Shown piece after piece: positions 22,406 through 32,381 of a stretch of 64,000 nt of DNA. The stretch covers positions 1 through 64,000 of the forward strand of contig DPJA01000009.1 of assembly GCA_003543235.1 (NCBI GenBank), in the 5' to 3' direction. The notes beneath the pieces are model-generated. The model saw only the letters and a program-made list of their open reading frames with translations, was not told the origin of the DNA and made no database searches. Source of the DNA: Lachnospiraceae bacterium. Lineage in GTDB: Bacteria; Bacillota; Clostridia; Lachnospirales; Anaerotignaceae. Each line of letters starts with the position of its first letter. Position 1 is the first letter of the stretch. Made by a program: the position numbers and the translations under genes.

Positions 22406-23314
22406 CTATAGCAAAAATGATAACAAAGGTATTGTAACCATAGAAAATAAAGTGGATACAAATATGTTTTGTGATGCAAAAACCTCATCCCCGTCATATT
22501 TTGCTGCAAGCACAACTGTATTACTGCCTGCTGGCATACCCGATAACAGCACTGAAACTCCAACGACTACGGAATCTACATTTAAAAACTTTAAAATTAC
22601 AACCATAATTATAGGTATAATAACTAGCCTTATTGCTGCAAAATATAAAACCAACCTGTTGAAAACCTTTTTAGGCTCAGCTTCAGCCAAAATCATACCT
22701 ATCACCATCATAGATATTGCCGTTGAACCACCGCCCATGCTTTTAATTGCTCCGCCTATAAACACCGGTAAATGCAGTGGCGTCACCATCAAAATCATAC
22801 CAATAAATACGGATACAATACACGGATGAGTAAATATGGTTTTAATAATTTGTTTTCTATCAGTTTTAACAAACATAGCCGTTCCTATTGTCCATGTAAA
22901 AATACGTATAGGCAAACATTGTACCGATGCAAGAATAAGACCTGCGTCACCGTAAATTCCCTGCGAAACTGGCATTCCTATATATCCTGCATTGGAACAA
23001 ATTGTGCCGGCACGCAGCACTGCCTGTTGGTCTTTATTTGCCATAAAAAATAAGTACTTTGATATAAAAACATATACAATCTGTGCAATTGTACCTATTA
23101 TAAGTGCTTCTGTTGAAAACCTGAATATCTCGTCAGAAAACTCCATATCAAATGAACTTATAATCATACATGGCAATAAAGCATTCATAAGTATGTTTAT
23201 TATACTTTTTCTTGACTCTTTTGAAACTAAATTCTTCTTTCGTAAAAAAAAGCCAACTAAAAGTATTGCAAATAGCATAAGCTGTAAATCTACTACATCT
23301 TTAAAATTAATCAT
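22406..23314 (-). CDS. AEC-family transporter
   Basis: About 302 residues, roughly ten transmembrane segments, with the family signature in the fifth helix region GTICSNAGYIGMPVSQGIYGDAG and the C-terminal VLLSGMPAGSNTVVLAAKY. AEC (auxin efflux carrier-type) proteins export or take up organic acids such as malate. ATG 23314 is preferred because AAGGAT is six bases upstream; a GTG at 23329 is the alternative. Followed closely by the GNAT gene. Confidence 0.9.
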   Translation of the reverse strand: MINFKDVVDLQLMLFAILLVGFFLRKKNLVSKESRKSIINILMNALLPCMIISSFDMEFSDEIFRFSTEALIIGTIAQIVYVFISKYLFFMANKDQQAVLRAGTICSNAGYIGMPVSQGIYGDAGLILASVQCLPIRIFTWTIGTAMFVKTDRKQIIKTIFTHPCIVSVFIGMILMVTPLHLPVFIGGAIKSMGGGSTAISMMVIGMILAEAEPKKVFNRLVLYFAAIRLVIIPIIMVVILKFLNVDSVVVGVSVLLSGMPAGSNTVVLAAKYDGDEVFASQNIFVSTLFSMVTIPLLSFLL

Positions 23315-23484
23315 TTGTATATCCTTCACTTTAAATATTTCACTTTTAAACGAGTGATAAATTTCAGTCTACTATCTAGGCATTTTTTTGTCAACACTTC
23401 CAATAAATTTACACATTATTAATGCAATCTTCGGCAAATGATGTATAATACAATAGTATCAAATTTTATTAAATGGGGTGTACT

Positions 23485-24792
23485 ATGAAAAAACATATGA
23501 ACTTTCTTATTATTGTTTTATTCACATTTTTATGTTCTGTATCCGCCTTTGGTCAAGAAAGAGCTATAGATGTTTATTTAAACAACAATAAAATAACATT
23601 TAATACCCAGCCGCAAATAATAAACAACACAACTATGGTTCCGTTACGCACAATATTTGAATCTATGGATTACGATGTTTATTGGGACGATGCCACTAAA
23701 ACGGTAACAGGAATTAACAATGAAACCATTATTCAGCTTACAATAAACAATTCCATCGCATACAAAAACGGAAAATCTATTGACATTGTCACTCCAGCAC
23801 AGATTGTAAATGGGTCTACTCTTGTACCTCTTAGGTTTATTGCTGAAAGTGTTAGTGCAACTGTTGATTGGGACGAAACTACACATACAGTTTATATTTT
23901 CACCACCCAAGAAACTCTGGATACCGTTCAATCCGCTGCAGATGTAAGTGTGGATGCTAATGAAATAAAAAAATCCACTGTTCTTATTAACAGCACAAAG
24001 TTGCAAGGCAGTGGTGTTATAATTTCTCCTGACGGCTACATTGTAACAAATTTTCACGTTGTTGCACAAACCTCCGAAATAGAGATAGAATTTTACAATC
24101 ACCGTGTATATAGTGGCAATATACATATTGCTGGCTATGATACCACACGTGACCTGGTTATACTTAAAATTAATGCCGAAAATTTACCTTTTGCCGCTAT
24201 TGGCAATTCTGATACAGTTAAAATTAGCGACAATGTAACTGCCATAGGTTCGCCTAACGGTGTGCTTAATGTTGTGTCAACAGGTGCTGTTACTGACAGA
24301 AATGATTTTATAATAAGCAGCAGTGCCTATATAACAGGCGGAAGCAGCGGTGGCGGATTGTTTAATGATAATGGCGAGGTAATTGCCATCAATTCTTCTT
24401 ACGACACCGCAGACCATTATATGGCTATACCAATTAACTACATAACCAACATTGATATATCAAAAAACATCTCCTTAGGTAAATGGAAAAACATTACTGC
24501 AGACCTTGTGCCACCCCAAACTTTCAGCTATGTAATTGATAAAAACATAGCTATAATAAGTTGGGATTCTGTATATTCAGCAGATGGATACCACATATAT
24601 ACATCCTACACCGAAGATGGAGATTTCACCATCTTGAAAAATTATTCGTCCAATTCAAATATGTGGAATTGGGGATTTCCTTATTGTTTAAAAATAATTG
24701 CCTCGGTAGATAAAACTTTTTATTTTAAAATTTGCTCTGTGCGAAATGGAGTAGAATCACCGCTAAGTAAATCTTATAAAGTAGAGCTATAA
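23485..24792 (+). CDS. Secreted copper-amine-oxidase-N / trypsin-like protease / Fn3-like fusion
   Basis: 435 residues. Signal peptide 1-24 (hydrophobic FLIIVLFTFLCSVSAFG). Residues 26-145 form a copper-amine-oxidase N-terminal domain, seen twice as NNTTMVPLRTIFESM and NGSTLVPLRFIAESV; this module is common in Clostridial surface proteins and usually not an oxidase. Residues about 160-335 are an HtrA-like trypsin fold: His191 (TNFHVV), Asp223 (TRDLVIL) and Ser288 (GGSSGGG) form a full triad. Residues 345-435 look like a fibronectin-III-like domain (ISWDSVYSADGYHIY). No PDZ domain. Likely a surface protease; substrate unknown. Confidence 0.85.
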   Translation: MKKHMNFLIIVLFTFLCSVSAFGQERAIDVYLNNNKITFNTQPQIINNTTMVPLRTIFESMDYDVYWDDATKTVTGINNETIIQLTINNSIAYKNGKSIDIVTPAQIVNGSTLVPLRFIAESVSATVDWDETTHTVYIFTTQETLDTVQSAADVSVDANEIKKSTVLINSTKLQGSGVIISPDGYIVTNFHVVAQTSEIEIEFYNHRVYSGNIHIAGYDTTRDLVILKINAENLPFAAIGNSDTVKISDNVTAIGSPNGVLNVVSTGAVTDRNDFIISSSAYITGGSSGGGLFNDNGEVIAINSSYDTADHYMAIPINYITNIDISKNISLGKWKNITADLVPPQTFSYVIDKNIAIISWDSVYSADGYHIYTSYTEDGDFTILKNYSSNSNMWNWGFPYCLKIIASVDKTFYFKICSVRNGVESPLSKSYKVEL

Positions 24793-24800
24793 ATTGCATA

Positions 24801-24850
24801 ATTAAAAGACCATCGCCAAGAAAATTTTTCTCTGCTGATGGTCTTTTAAT
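24801..24850. terminator. Bidirectional intrinsic terminator
   Basis: ATTAAAAGACCATC (24801-24814) pairs exactly with GATGGTCTTTTAAT (24837-24850). Serves the rightward protease gene and the leftward ybaK gene, which converge here. Confidence 0.85.
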
Positions 24851-24882
24851 TCCTAACACTTTTAAAGCTATATCAATTTAAT

Positions 24883-25353
24883 TTAGGCTGTTAAATCCGA
24901 CTCTTTTGCATCAATAAATTTAATCAAATCTTCAGGGTTTATTATCACCTGACAACCCCTTACTCCAGCACTTATACTTATTTCATCAAAAAGCCCTGCC
25001 GTTTCGTCTATGTATGTAGCAAGCTTTTTTTTCATACCTATAGGTGAGCAACCTCCACGTATATAACCTGTCAGCCCCAAAAGGTCTTTAACATGAAGCA
25101 TTTCAATGCTTTTGTTGTGGGACACCTTTGCTGCTTTTTTCAAATCTAATTCCTCTGCAACAGGTATTACAAAAACGATGGCTCCTGTTTTGTCACCTTT
25201 TGTTACAAGAGTTTTAAATACCTGCTCGGCGGGCATATCAATGGCTTGTGCCGCGTGTACTCCTGAAAGGTCAGTTTCGGAATACTCATATTCTGCCGTA
25301 CGGTAATCTATTTTCTCCACATCCAGCATACGCATTACATTTGTTTTAGTCAT
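24883..25353 (-). CDS. ybaK: YbaK/EbsC-type Cys-tRNA(Pro) deacylase
   Basis: 156-residue editing enzyme that hydrolyses Cys mischarged on tRNA-Pro. Family motifs: PAEQVFKTLVTKGD (about 41-54), VIPVAEELDLKKAAKV and the GLTGYIRGGCSPIGMKKKLATYID signature with the substrate-binding Gly-Gly-x-Ser/Pro loop; C-terminal ISAGVRGCQVIINPEDL. ATG 25353 is nine bases after AAAGGA; ATG 25362 is too close to it. Converges on the protease gene. Confidence 0.93.
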   Translation of the reverse strand: MTKTNVMRMLDVEKIDYRTAEYEYSETDLSGVHAAQAIDMPAEQVFKTLVTKGDKTGAIVFVIPVAEELDLKKAAKVSHNKSIEMLHVKDLLGLTGYIRGGCSPIGMKKKLATYIDETAGLFDEISISAGVRGCQVIINPEDLIKFIDAKESDLTA

Positions 25354-25400
25354 AACACTCATTCCTTTGCATAAATCATATGAATTTTGCTCTGTCTTTT

Positions 25401-26126
25401 TTAAAAAATACCGAAAACCCAGGATATAAAGCTTTGTACTGGCGGCAAATAATAAATCACGGGCATAAATATTGCTGGCAGCATATTCCCAACCTTAAAC
25501 CGCCTTATCTCTAACATATTACAGCCTATGGCAAAAATCATAATTCCGCCTATTATAGATATTTCTCGCATCATAGCCTCTGTCATATACTGCTGAACAA
25601 CAGTTGCAAGCATTGTAAGCAAGCCTTGATATAAAAATACAGATACTGCAGAAAACAATACCCCTATACCTAATGTAGAGGCAAAAATAACTGATGTTAC
25701 ACCATCTAATACACTTTTAGTAAAAAGTGTTGTATGTATTCCCTGTATACCACTTTCTATAGAGCCGAGTATTGCCATTGTTCCAATACAAAAAGTAAGG
25801 CTTGCTGTTACAAATCCTTGCGATACATTTCCACCCTTGTTACCTATTTTATGCTGTATTTTATCGCCAACTGCTTCCAGCTTTTCTTCAATCTTCAATG
25901 TTTCACCTATTATCGAGCCTATTACAAGGCTGACAATATATAAAATCGCCTCTGCATCACCGCTTAGTAACCCACCTAGAGCCGTTGAAATACCTATAAA
26001 TGCTACAGAAAGCCCCAATACACTTATTATTATATCTTTGTACCTAGGCTTCATTCCGCCCCTAAAAAAAATTCCTATCAATGAACCAACAACAATTGCA
26101 AGTGCGTTAACTGTCGTTCCAAGCAT
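25401..26126 (-). CDS. DUF554 membrane protein
   Basis: 241 residues, six to seven hydrophobic helices, matching DUF554 (YqgA/YdfK-type): VNALAIVVGSLIGIFFRGG at the N-terminus, GSIIGETLKIEEKLE and FCIGTMAILGSIESG in the middle, and IIGGIMIFAIGCNMLEI near the end. Function of the family is not established; a transport or channel role is suspected. Fifteen bases separate it from the glycosylase gene upstream. Confidence 0.9.
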   Translation of the reverse strand: MLGTTVNALAIVVGSLIGIFFRGGMKPRYKDIIISVLGLSVAFIGISTALGGLLSGDAEAILYIVSLVIGSIIGETLKIEEKLEAVGDKIQHKIGNKGGNVSQGFVTASLTFCIGTMAILGSIESGIQGIHTTLFTKSVLDGVTSVIFASTLGIGVLFSAVSVFLYQGLLTMLATVVQQYMTEAMMREISIIGGIMIFAIGCNMLEIRRFKVGNMLPAIFMPVIYYLPPVQSFISWVFGIF

Positions 26127-26140
26127 TATGTATCCCCCTA

Positions 26141-27031
26141 CTAGGCTTCCTTGCCTGTTCCTATCTTTAATTGTCTTGCGTAATTGAACAAATATTGCTG
26201 TGCAAAGCCTGCATACTCACCAAATTTTTCCTCTGCCATCCTATGTATATCCTTTATAGGTGTGTCTTTTTTATTAAAATAAAAATAGCTCATTATTCTT
26301 TTAACCCAAACATCAGTAGGGAAAGCATCACTTCTTTTAAGGGAAAATAACATAACGCAGTCTGCAACCTTAGGTCCAACGCCATGTATGCTCATAAGCA
26401 CAGCTTGTACATCTTTTGTAGTAAGCTCACCAAAGCTCTTGTGGTTAATGTTCCCCTCCACATATTTTGTTACCGCATCGGCAATATATTTCCCTCTAAA
26501 ACCTGTTTTGCACTCCATAAGCTCATCACCGCTTATTCCATACAATTTTTCTGGTGTTGGAAAAGAAAAATAATCCTCTCCCTCAACGGTTTTTATATAC
26601 TCGCCATATTTTTTACTTAAATTATAAACCACTTTTTTAATCATAGGGATTCTATTGTTTTGTGAAATTATAAATGAAATAAGACATTGAAAAAAATCCT
26701 GATTTATTATTCTTATTCCAGGTGCATACTCCAGTGCCGCCCTCATGGTTTCATCCTTTTTAGAAAGCAACTTTTTAATATCACCATAATTGCGGTTTAA
26801 ATCAAAATAATCCATCCATATTCTTTTAAATTCATCTTCAGTTGTATCCTCAAAAACTATCTCTCCATCTTTGCTATAAAGGTGAAGTGCTGCTCCAAAC
26901 GCAGTTACTATATAGTTTTCTTCACCAAGCTTGTTAAAGTTGAAACATTGCCCACACTCTAACGTTTGAGATATTATAAAGCTTTCATCCATCTTAATGC
27001 AGATGTCGCCATTCTTTAACCTATAATCCAT
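26141..27031 (-). CDS. 8-oxoguanine DNA glycosylase (OGG1-like)
   Basis: 296-residue HhH-GPD base-excision repair enzyme. N-terminal OGG domain (FIISQTLECGQCFNF), then the helix-hairpin-helix LMSIHGVGPKVADCVMLFSL, the catalytic Lys in MECKTGFRGKYI and the catalytic Asp in FPTDVWVKRIM. The domain order matches bacterial OGG1 (Clostridium acetobutylicum type) bifunctional glycosylase/lyases that remove 8-oxoG. ATG 27031 follows GGGGGC; a longer version would overlap the lipoprotein gene upstream. Confidence 0.92.
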   Translation of the reverse strand: MDYRLKNGDICIKMDESFIISQTLECGQCFNFNKLGEENYIVTAFGAALHLYSKDGEIVFEDTTEDEFKRIWMDYFDLNRNYGDIKKLLSKKDETMRAALEYAPGIRIINQDFFQCLISFIISQNNRIPMIKKVVYNLSKKYGEYIKTVEGEDYFSFPTPEKLYGISGDELMECKTGFRGKYIADAVTKYVEGNINHKSFGELTTKDVQAVLMSIHGVGPKVADCVMLFSLKRSDAFPTDVWVKRIMSYFYFNKKDTPIKDIHRMAEEKFGEYAGFAQQYLFNYARQLKIGTGKEA

Positions 27032-27044
27032 TTCTGCCCCCAAC

Positions 27045-28406
27045 CTATCTATCCAATATAATAAATGTAGGTGCATTTTTACTTATAGCAAGCATCTTTT
27101 TACGTGCTTCGTCAGAACTTGCTACCTGCAAAATGTTCCAACGTCCACCTACGTAATTGCAAATATATTTAATTTCATTTTTAAGCAATATGTAACAGTA
27201 ATTACTAGTACCTGAAATATATTTAATATCTCCCACGCCGGAAATCATACCTCTTGCTGTCATTTCCGATATAAGTTCATTTTTGTCCTTGCTAATACTT
27301 CCTCTAAAATCATTTATAGTATACGCTGGTATCATGGTTATATTATAATCAGGCAATTCTTTGTTTATGGTAATAATCACCCTTGGGTCACTTTCCAGCC
27401 CATCTATAACTACCTCCCAAATGCTGCCACTGCGTTTTAAAACATATTGTTTTACATCTTCCACATTGCTTTGCCCAGACAAAACAACCATGGCATATTT
27501 ATTATCTGCAATAATGCTTCTAACATAATAATTTTCATACTTGCTTTCATACATACTTATAAAATTAAGTATTCGGTTGTATTCCTCCGTATCTGGATAA
27601 AGTCTTCCCACCGAACCATGGTTTTGATAATAGCTATTAAGAAGTGCAGCATATTTTGATGCAGTAATTGCACCACCTGAGCTTTTGCTTGTTGTAAGAA
27701 GATATACATTGTCTGAAGGATGCTTCATTGCAGCAAAAACAGTTAGCCCTGTTTCCCATGATTTAATTGAAAAATCATCATAATTTCTGAAATCATCGCA
27801 GTTTAAAAGCAACACTTCTGCTTGAAGCGAAATGTACTTAGACGAAAGATAGCCATTGGCAACCAGGTAATTTATATCTATCTTTTCTTCTGCCGCCTTG
27901 TTATATAAATATCCATTTTTGGTAATTACACGTGTTTTACTGAAATTTTCAATGTAATAGGACTGACCAGCCTCAGCAATTGCATCCAAAGCCTCCCATT
28001 TATCCTTCAATATAGTATCTGTAATATATTTACTTCTAACTACACTATCAGAAGCTTCATTCCCTTTGTTGGAATTTGTGGTGGTTGTATTTGCATTAAC
28101 TGTTTCAGATGGTCGCTGTGCAGGCAAGGTTGTTTGTGCAGTTCCCTCAGTTTCAGTATCTGTTGTTTGAGTTGTATCACTTTTTTTGTCGTCCTTAGTT
28201 TCTGTTTCCTTTGTTTCAACAGAATCCTCATTTTTTTCTTCAACAGTATTTATTGTTTCTTCGCTGTTACCACTTTGTCCATTGTCCACTTTTCCCGAAG
28301 TTGCTACCTTTACATTATCTGTGCCAAAATTGCAGGCACTTAAAAGAAAAGTAATTAACGCCGTAACAGTGATTACTTTTTTGTATTTTAGGCTCAATTT
28401 TTTCAA
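27045..28406 (-). CDS. Putative lipoprotein with Thr/Glu-rich linker
   Basis: 453 residues. Type II signal with lipobox LLSAC (Cys25). Residues about 35-120 are a low-complexity linker of Thr, Glu, Asp, Lys and Asn typical of wall-spanning tethers. The remaining 330 residues form a globular part with two copies of a similar YILLKNEIKYICNYVGGRWNIL-type beta unit near the end; no family recognised. Probably outer-face anchored. It is in a row with DUF6762 and the glycosylase, spacing 0-13 bases, so likely co-transcribed. Confidence 0.75.
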   Translation of the reverse strand: MKKLSLKYKKVITVTALITFLLSACNFGTDNVKVATSGKVDNGQSGNSEETINTVEEKNEDSVETKETETKDDKKSDTTQTTDTETEGTAQTTLPAQRPSETVNANTTTTNSNKGNEASDSVVRSKYITDTILKDKWEALDAIAEAGQSYYIENFSKTRVITKNGYLYNKAAEEKIDINYLVANGYLSSKYISLQAEVLLLNCDDFRNYDDFSIKSWETGLTVFAAMKHPSDNVYLLTTSKSSGGAITASKYAALLNSYYQNHGSVGRLYPDTEEYNRILNFISMYESKYENYYVRSIIADNKYAMVVLSGQSNVEDVKQYVLKRSGSIWEVVIDGLESDPRVIITINKELPDYNITMIPAYTINDFRGSISKDKNELISEMTARGMISGVGDIKYISGTSNYCYILLKNEIKYICNYVGGRWNILQVASSDEARKKMLAISKNAPTFIILDR

Positions 28407-28814
28407 TCAATATTCATCCCTTTTATCTGCAATAGCCTCGTAAACCGACTGTAATTCCTGTTTGTGCAATTTAAGAATTCTGCCTATTTTTTCTTCCATT
28501 TCTTCAATGTTGCTAACAAAATCAAAGGTTATACACCATGTAGGGTTGTAGCACTCTGTATCTTCTTCTATAGACGTAACAAAAGGTGAAATTGTTTCAT
28601 TGTCATAATAATCATAAATAGCTTCAAACTCCCAGTCCTCAACCTCACGGTCAGTTGTTAATTTCATAAATACCTTAGTTTTTTCACCATCTTCAACGGC
28701 ATAGGTATTGTAAATAAGGTTTTCGTCTTCAGTTATTTTATAGCAGCCAAGTTCTTTTTCCAAAAAACCAGTTTTGCTGTCTTTAAGCATTATCACAATT
28801 ACTGTTTCTTCCAT
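28407..28814 (-). CDS. DUF6762-like protein
   Basis: 135 residues, cytosolic, acidic. MEETVIVIMLKDSKTGFLEKELG at the start, then KTKVFMKLTTDREVEDWEFEAIYDYYD and YNPTWCITFDF match a small conserved family of Clostridia (DUF6762) of unknown role. ATG 28814 lies behind AAGGAG; an in-frame start at 28847 lacks one. The stop abuts the lipoprotein start. Confidence 0.75.
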   Translation of the reverse strand: MEETVIVIMLKDSKTGFLEKELGCYKITEDENLIYNTYAVEDGEKTKVFMKLTTDREVEDWEFEAIYDYYDNETISPFVTSIEEDTECYNPTWCITFDFVSNIEEMEEKIGRILKLHKQELQSVYEAIADKRDEY

Positions 28815-28950
28815 GAACATTCTCCTTATAGGTGGAATTTTTAACATATTTAGTCTACAATATTATACTCTTTTCTGCACATATTTGCAACAATCATAAA
28901 ATATCCATTTTTCACATATCATTAAATATTGTATATGTTAGCTTTATACG

Positions 28951-29003
28951 AAAAACAGCAGACCATAGTTCATAACTATACTATAGTCTGCTGTTTTGTT
29001 TTT
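28951..29003. terminator. Bidirectional hairpin terminator
   Basis: AAAACAGCAGACCATAGT pairs with ACTATAGTCTGCTGTTTT around a short loop, followed by GTTTTT on the plus side and preceded by AAAAA. It ends the leftward P-type ATPase gene, whose stop overlaps it. Confidence 0.8.
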
Positions 29004-31624
29004 CAATCTTTATGTAATGAAAATCTTTTTTCAAATTCAACAATAATCAGTGGTACAGACGCCAAAGCCGCCACTATCATCCATTTTTCCCAATCCAGAG
29101 GCATAACCTTAAATACTCCCGCAAACACAGGTACCATTATAACCGTGCATTGCATTAAAACACCAATAATGAATGCACCATTTAGATATGCGTTATCAAA
29201 AAACCCTTTTTTTATTACAGACACATCGCTACGCATATTGTATGCGTGCACCAGTTGAGAAATGCTAAGCACTGCGAATGCCATTGTACGCCCATATCCC
29301 GTGCCAACACCATGGTCGTAATACAAATGCCCTATACCAAAAGCAATAAGAGCAAGCATACCAATCATTGCCCCCTCAAGGCAAATTCTAAGACCCATCT
29401 CGCTGTCAAAAATGCTTTTGCCACTGTTTGACGGCATTTTATCCATAACCTCTTTTTGTGATGAATCAAGACCAAGGGCTATTGCAGGCAAAGAGTCTGT
29501 TATTAAATTTACCCAAAGAAGCTGTATAGGCAGCAGCGGTGTTTCCCACCCCATAACCATTGCCACAAAAATTGTTATTATTTCACCTATATTGCTTGAG
29601 AGCAAAAAATGAACAGTCTTTTTTATATTTGCATAAATACCTCTTCCCTCTTTTACCGCCTCCACAATAGTGGCAAAATTGTCATCTGCAATAATCATAT
29701 CAGAGGCGTTTTTAGCCGCATCTGTACCTGTTTTGCCCATTGCACAGCCAATATCGGCAGTTTTAAGTGCTGGAGCATCATTTACTCCATCCCCTGTCAT
29801 TGCAACCACCTTTCCTTTTGCCTGAAAAGCCTTAACTATACGCATTTTGTGTTCTGGGCTTACTCGTGCAAATACGGTATACTCGTCAATTTTATCAACA
29901 AGTTCATTTTGCGGCATTTCTTCCAACTTAGCTCCTGTTATGCTTAAATCACCGTCTGTAAAAATACCCACTTGCCGTGCCACTGCCACTGCTGTAAGAA
30001 CATTATCGCCTGTTACCATAAGTGGTCTTATGCCAGCTTTTTTACATTCTGTAACAGCATTTCTTGCCTCTGGACGTGGAGTATCCATTATTCCCATAAG
30101 CCCACACAATGTAACACCCTTTTCCAGTTCAGTTTCTCTTGGGTTGTGGTCAAAGGTTTTTTTCGCCACAGCTATTATCCTCAACGCTTTTTCTGCCATC
30201 TGGTTACTCATTTCCACCGCAAGTCGCTTATCTTGTAACGAAAAATCAACTTTGTGACCTTGCTTTTCGCAGTCTTTGCAAATAGCCATAACCATTTCAG
30301 GAGCACCTTTTGTAACAGCCAAATATCCATTATTTGTTTTATGTACAGTCGTCATAAGCTTTCTTTCAGAAGAAAATGGAATTTCTGAAATTCGAGGAAA
30401 TTTTTTGTCCAAATCTCCTTTAAAGCTCCCCCATTCCTGTGCCGCCTCTGCGATTGCCTTTTCTGTGGCTTCGCCTACAAACATTTTGTTCTTGTACTGT
30501 GAATCGTTGCACATTGCACCAAGCTCCAAAATATCTTTGCTGCTAGCTATGTCGGCATTGCTTGCCCCCAGCATATCTTTTATCTTAACAACCTTCATTT
30601 TATTTTTTGTAAGTGTTCCCGTTTTATCAGAGCAAATAATCTGTGCAGAGCCAAGAGTTTCCACTGCCGTAAGGTGGCGAATAATTGCATTCTTTTGTGA
30701 AAGCCGTCTAGTTCCCATAGCCAGCACAATAGTAACCACCGCAGTAAGCCCCTCAGGTATGGCGGCAACTGCAAGGCTTACAGATGTCATAAACATATCA
30801 AAAATATCTCGTTTGCGTAAAATTCCCAAAACAAAAATAATAACGCAAATGCCAATTGCACCCAGTGCAAGCACTTTCCCTGTTTCATCAAGTTTTTTGC
30901 CAAGAGGTGTTTTTCTTTCATCTTCGCCCTGAATAAGCTCTGCAATCTTTCCAACCTCAGTTTTCATGCCTGTTGCTGTAACAACCGCACGTCCTCGGCC
31001 ATAGGCTACAAATGATGAAGAAAGCACCATATTTCTCCTTTCTCCCAGTTCTGCTTTATTAGAGCAAATAAGCCTCCAATCTTTTTCCACCGAGGCAGAT
31101 TCACCAGTTAGTGCCGCTTCTTCTGTTTTTAAGCTTATACTCTCCAACAGTCTGCCATCTGCACATATGCAATCTCCTGTTTCAAAAACAAGTATATCTC
31201 CCACAACTACATTTTTTGCCTCAATTTCTTTAATTTTGCCATCACGTAAAACCCTTGCCTGTGTAGGAGTAAGTTTTTTTAAATCGTCAATAGCTTTTTG
31301 AGCCCGCTCCTCCTGCACAACTCCTATTATGGCATTAACAACAACAATAGCAATTATAATAATCGAATCTGCAAAATCTCGTTTTCCTTGCAAAAAAGAT
31401 ACAAAAAACGATGCTGCCGCCGCACTTAAAAGCACAATAACCAAAAAATCGTTTAACTGTGCTAATAGCCGTATAAATGTATTTTTCTTTTTGCCGCTCT
31501 CAACTATTATGTTTTCGCCATTTTCTTTAAGTCGCCTATCAGCCTCCCTTTCCTCTAAGCCACAAATTGAGTTAGTTTTCAAACAATCCATCGTCTTTTT
31601 ACAATCCATACTATGCCAGTCCAT
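29003..31624 (-). CDS. Ca2+-type P-type ATPase (P2A/P2B-like)
   Basis: 873-residue cation pump. Features in order: N-terminal cation-ATPase domain, TM pair, actuator TGES (ALTGESASVEKDW), TM4 PEGL motif (VAAIPEGLTAVVT), phosphorylation site DKTGTLT, nucleotide-binding KGAPEMVM, hinge TGDGVNDAPALK, and TM5-6 with NLITDSLPAIALGLD carrying likely ion ligands. The PEGL and N/D pattern fits the SERCA/PMCA group exporting Ca2+. No regulatory autoinhibitory tail. ATG 31624 follows GAGGTGA; GTG 31633 is the alternative. Confidence 0.93.
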   Translation of the reverse strand: MDWHSMDCKKTMDCLKTNSICGLEEREADRRLKENGENIIVESGKKKNTFIRLLAQLNDFLVIVLLSAAAASFFVSFLQGKRDFADSIIIIAIVVVNAIIGVVQEERAQKAIDDLKKLTPTQARVLRDGKIKEIEAKNVVVGDILVFETGDCICADGRLLESISLKTEEAALTGESASVEKDWRLICSNKAELGERRNMVLSSSFVAYGRGRAVVTATGMKTEVGKIAELIQGEDERKTPLGKKLDETGKVLALGAIGICVIIFVLGILRKRDIFDMFMTSVSLAVAAIPEGLTAVVTIVLAMGTRRLSQKNAIIRHLTAVETLGSAQIICSDKTGTLTKNKMKVVKIKDMLGASNADIASSKDILELGAMCNDSQYKNKMFVGEATEKAIAEAAQEWGSFKGDLDKKFPRISEIPFSSERKLMTTVHKTNNGYLAVTKGAPEMVMAICKDCEKQGHKVDFSLQDKRLAVEMSNQMAEKALRIIAVAKKTFDHNPRETELEKGVTLCGLMGIMDTPRPEARNAVTECKKAGIRPLMVTGDNVLTAVAVARQVGIFTDGDLSITGAKLEEMPQNELVDKIDEYTVFARVSPEHKMRIVKAFQAKGKVVAMTGDGVNDAPALKTADIGCAMGKTGTDAAKNASDMIIADDNFATIVEAVKEGRGIYANIKKTVHFLLSSNIGEIITIFVAMVMGWETPLLPIQLLWVNLITDSLPAIALGLDSSQKEVMDKMPSNSGKSIFDSEMGLRICLEGAMIGMLALIAFGIGHLYYDHGVGTGYGRTMAFAVLSISQLVHAYNMRSDVSVIKKGFFDNAYLNGAFIIGVLMQCTVIMVPVFAGVFKVMPLDWEKWMIVAALASVPLIIVEFEKRFSLHKD

Positions 31625-31717
31625 AAATCTCACCTCGAATAAATTTATATTCTAGCAATAGCAAAGTTATTACTTTATTCATATTATAATTATAACCATA
31701 TTTAATAAGGAGTTATT

Positions 31718-32356
31718 ATGGTATATCAATTGCTTATATTGGCACTTGCTCTTTCTGTAGATGCCTTTGGTATTGGCCTAACACTTGGTGTGCGTGGAAT
31801 ACGCATTTCAAATGGAGCAAAGGTTATAATTTCCTGCCAAGCCATTTCTATAACTTTTTTGGCATTGGTTTTAGGCGACTTTTTAAGGAAATTGCTGCCC
31901 TATGTCTTATCTAAATATCTAGGCACACTTCTACTTATATTTTTAGGCGTTTGGATAATATTCCAATCGAAAAAAAAACAGAAGCCGAGAACTAAAAAGC
32001 TATCTTCTTCTGCAAAATTATGTATTTTTATTAAAAACCTTGGTATTACAACACAAATAATCCGCACACCCCTAACCTGTGACCTTGATAAGTCTGAAAC
32101 TATAGATACCCTTGAAGCACTATACCTGGGTTTTGCATTAAGCATTGATGCTTTCGGTGCTGTTACAGGTGCAGGTATCATTGGCGGGTTTACACGGTTA
32201 TTGCCATTCACTGTTGCTTTATTACAGATATTGCTTTTAGCTTTAGGTCTGCATACTGGCAAACTTATTAAATCACTATATTGTATAGACGAAAGCCTAT
32301 GGACATTTGCTTCTGGTATACTGCTTATCGCCATAGGTCTTATATATCTTTTTTAG
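31718..32356 (+). CDS. ytaF: YtaF-type sporulation membrane protein (MntP superfamily)
   Basis: 212 residues, six membrane helices in two repeats, each with the SVDAFG/SIDAFG motif (ALALSVDAFGIG at 11-22; ALSIDAFGAVTG at about 148-159) of the MntP-like superfamily. The middle loop containing LTCDLDKSETIDTLEALYLG is the YtaF signature rather than MntP. In Bacilli ytaF is linked to sporulation; the true transport activity is unknown. Preceded by AAGGAG. Confidence 0.87.
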   Translation: MVYQLLILALALSVDAFGIGLTLGVRGIRISNGAKVIISCQAISITFLALVLGDFLRKLLPYVLSKYLGTLLLIFLGVWIIFQSKKKQKPRTKKLSSSAKLCIFIKNLGITTQIIRTPLTCDLDKSETIDTLEALYLGFALSIDAFGAVTGAGIIGGFTRLLPFTVALLQILLLALGLHTGKLIKSLYCIDESLWTFASGILLIAIGLIYLF

Positions 32357-32381
32357 CTTTGTTTCAAAACGCTATTAATGC

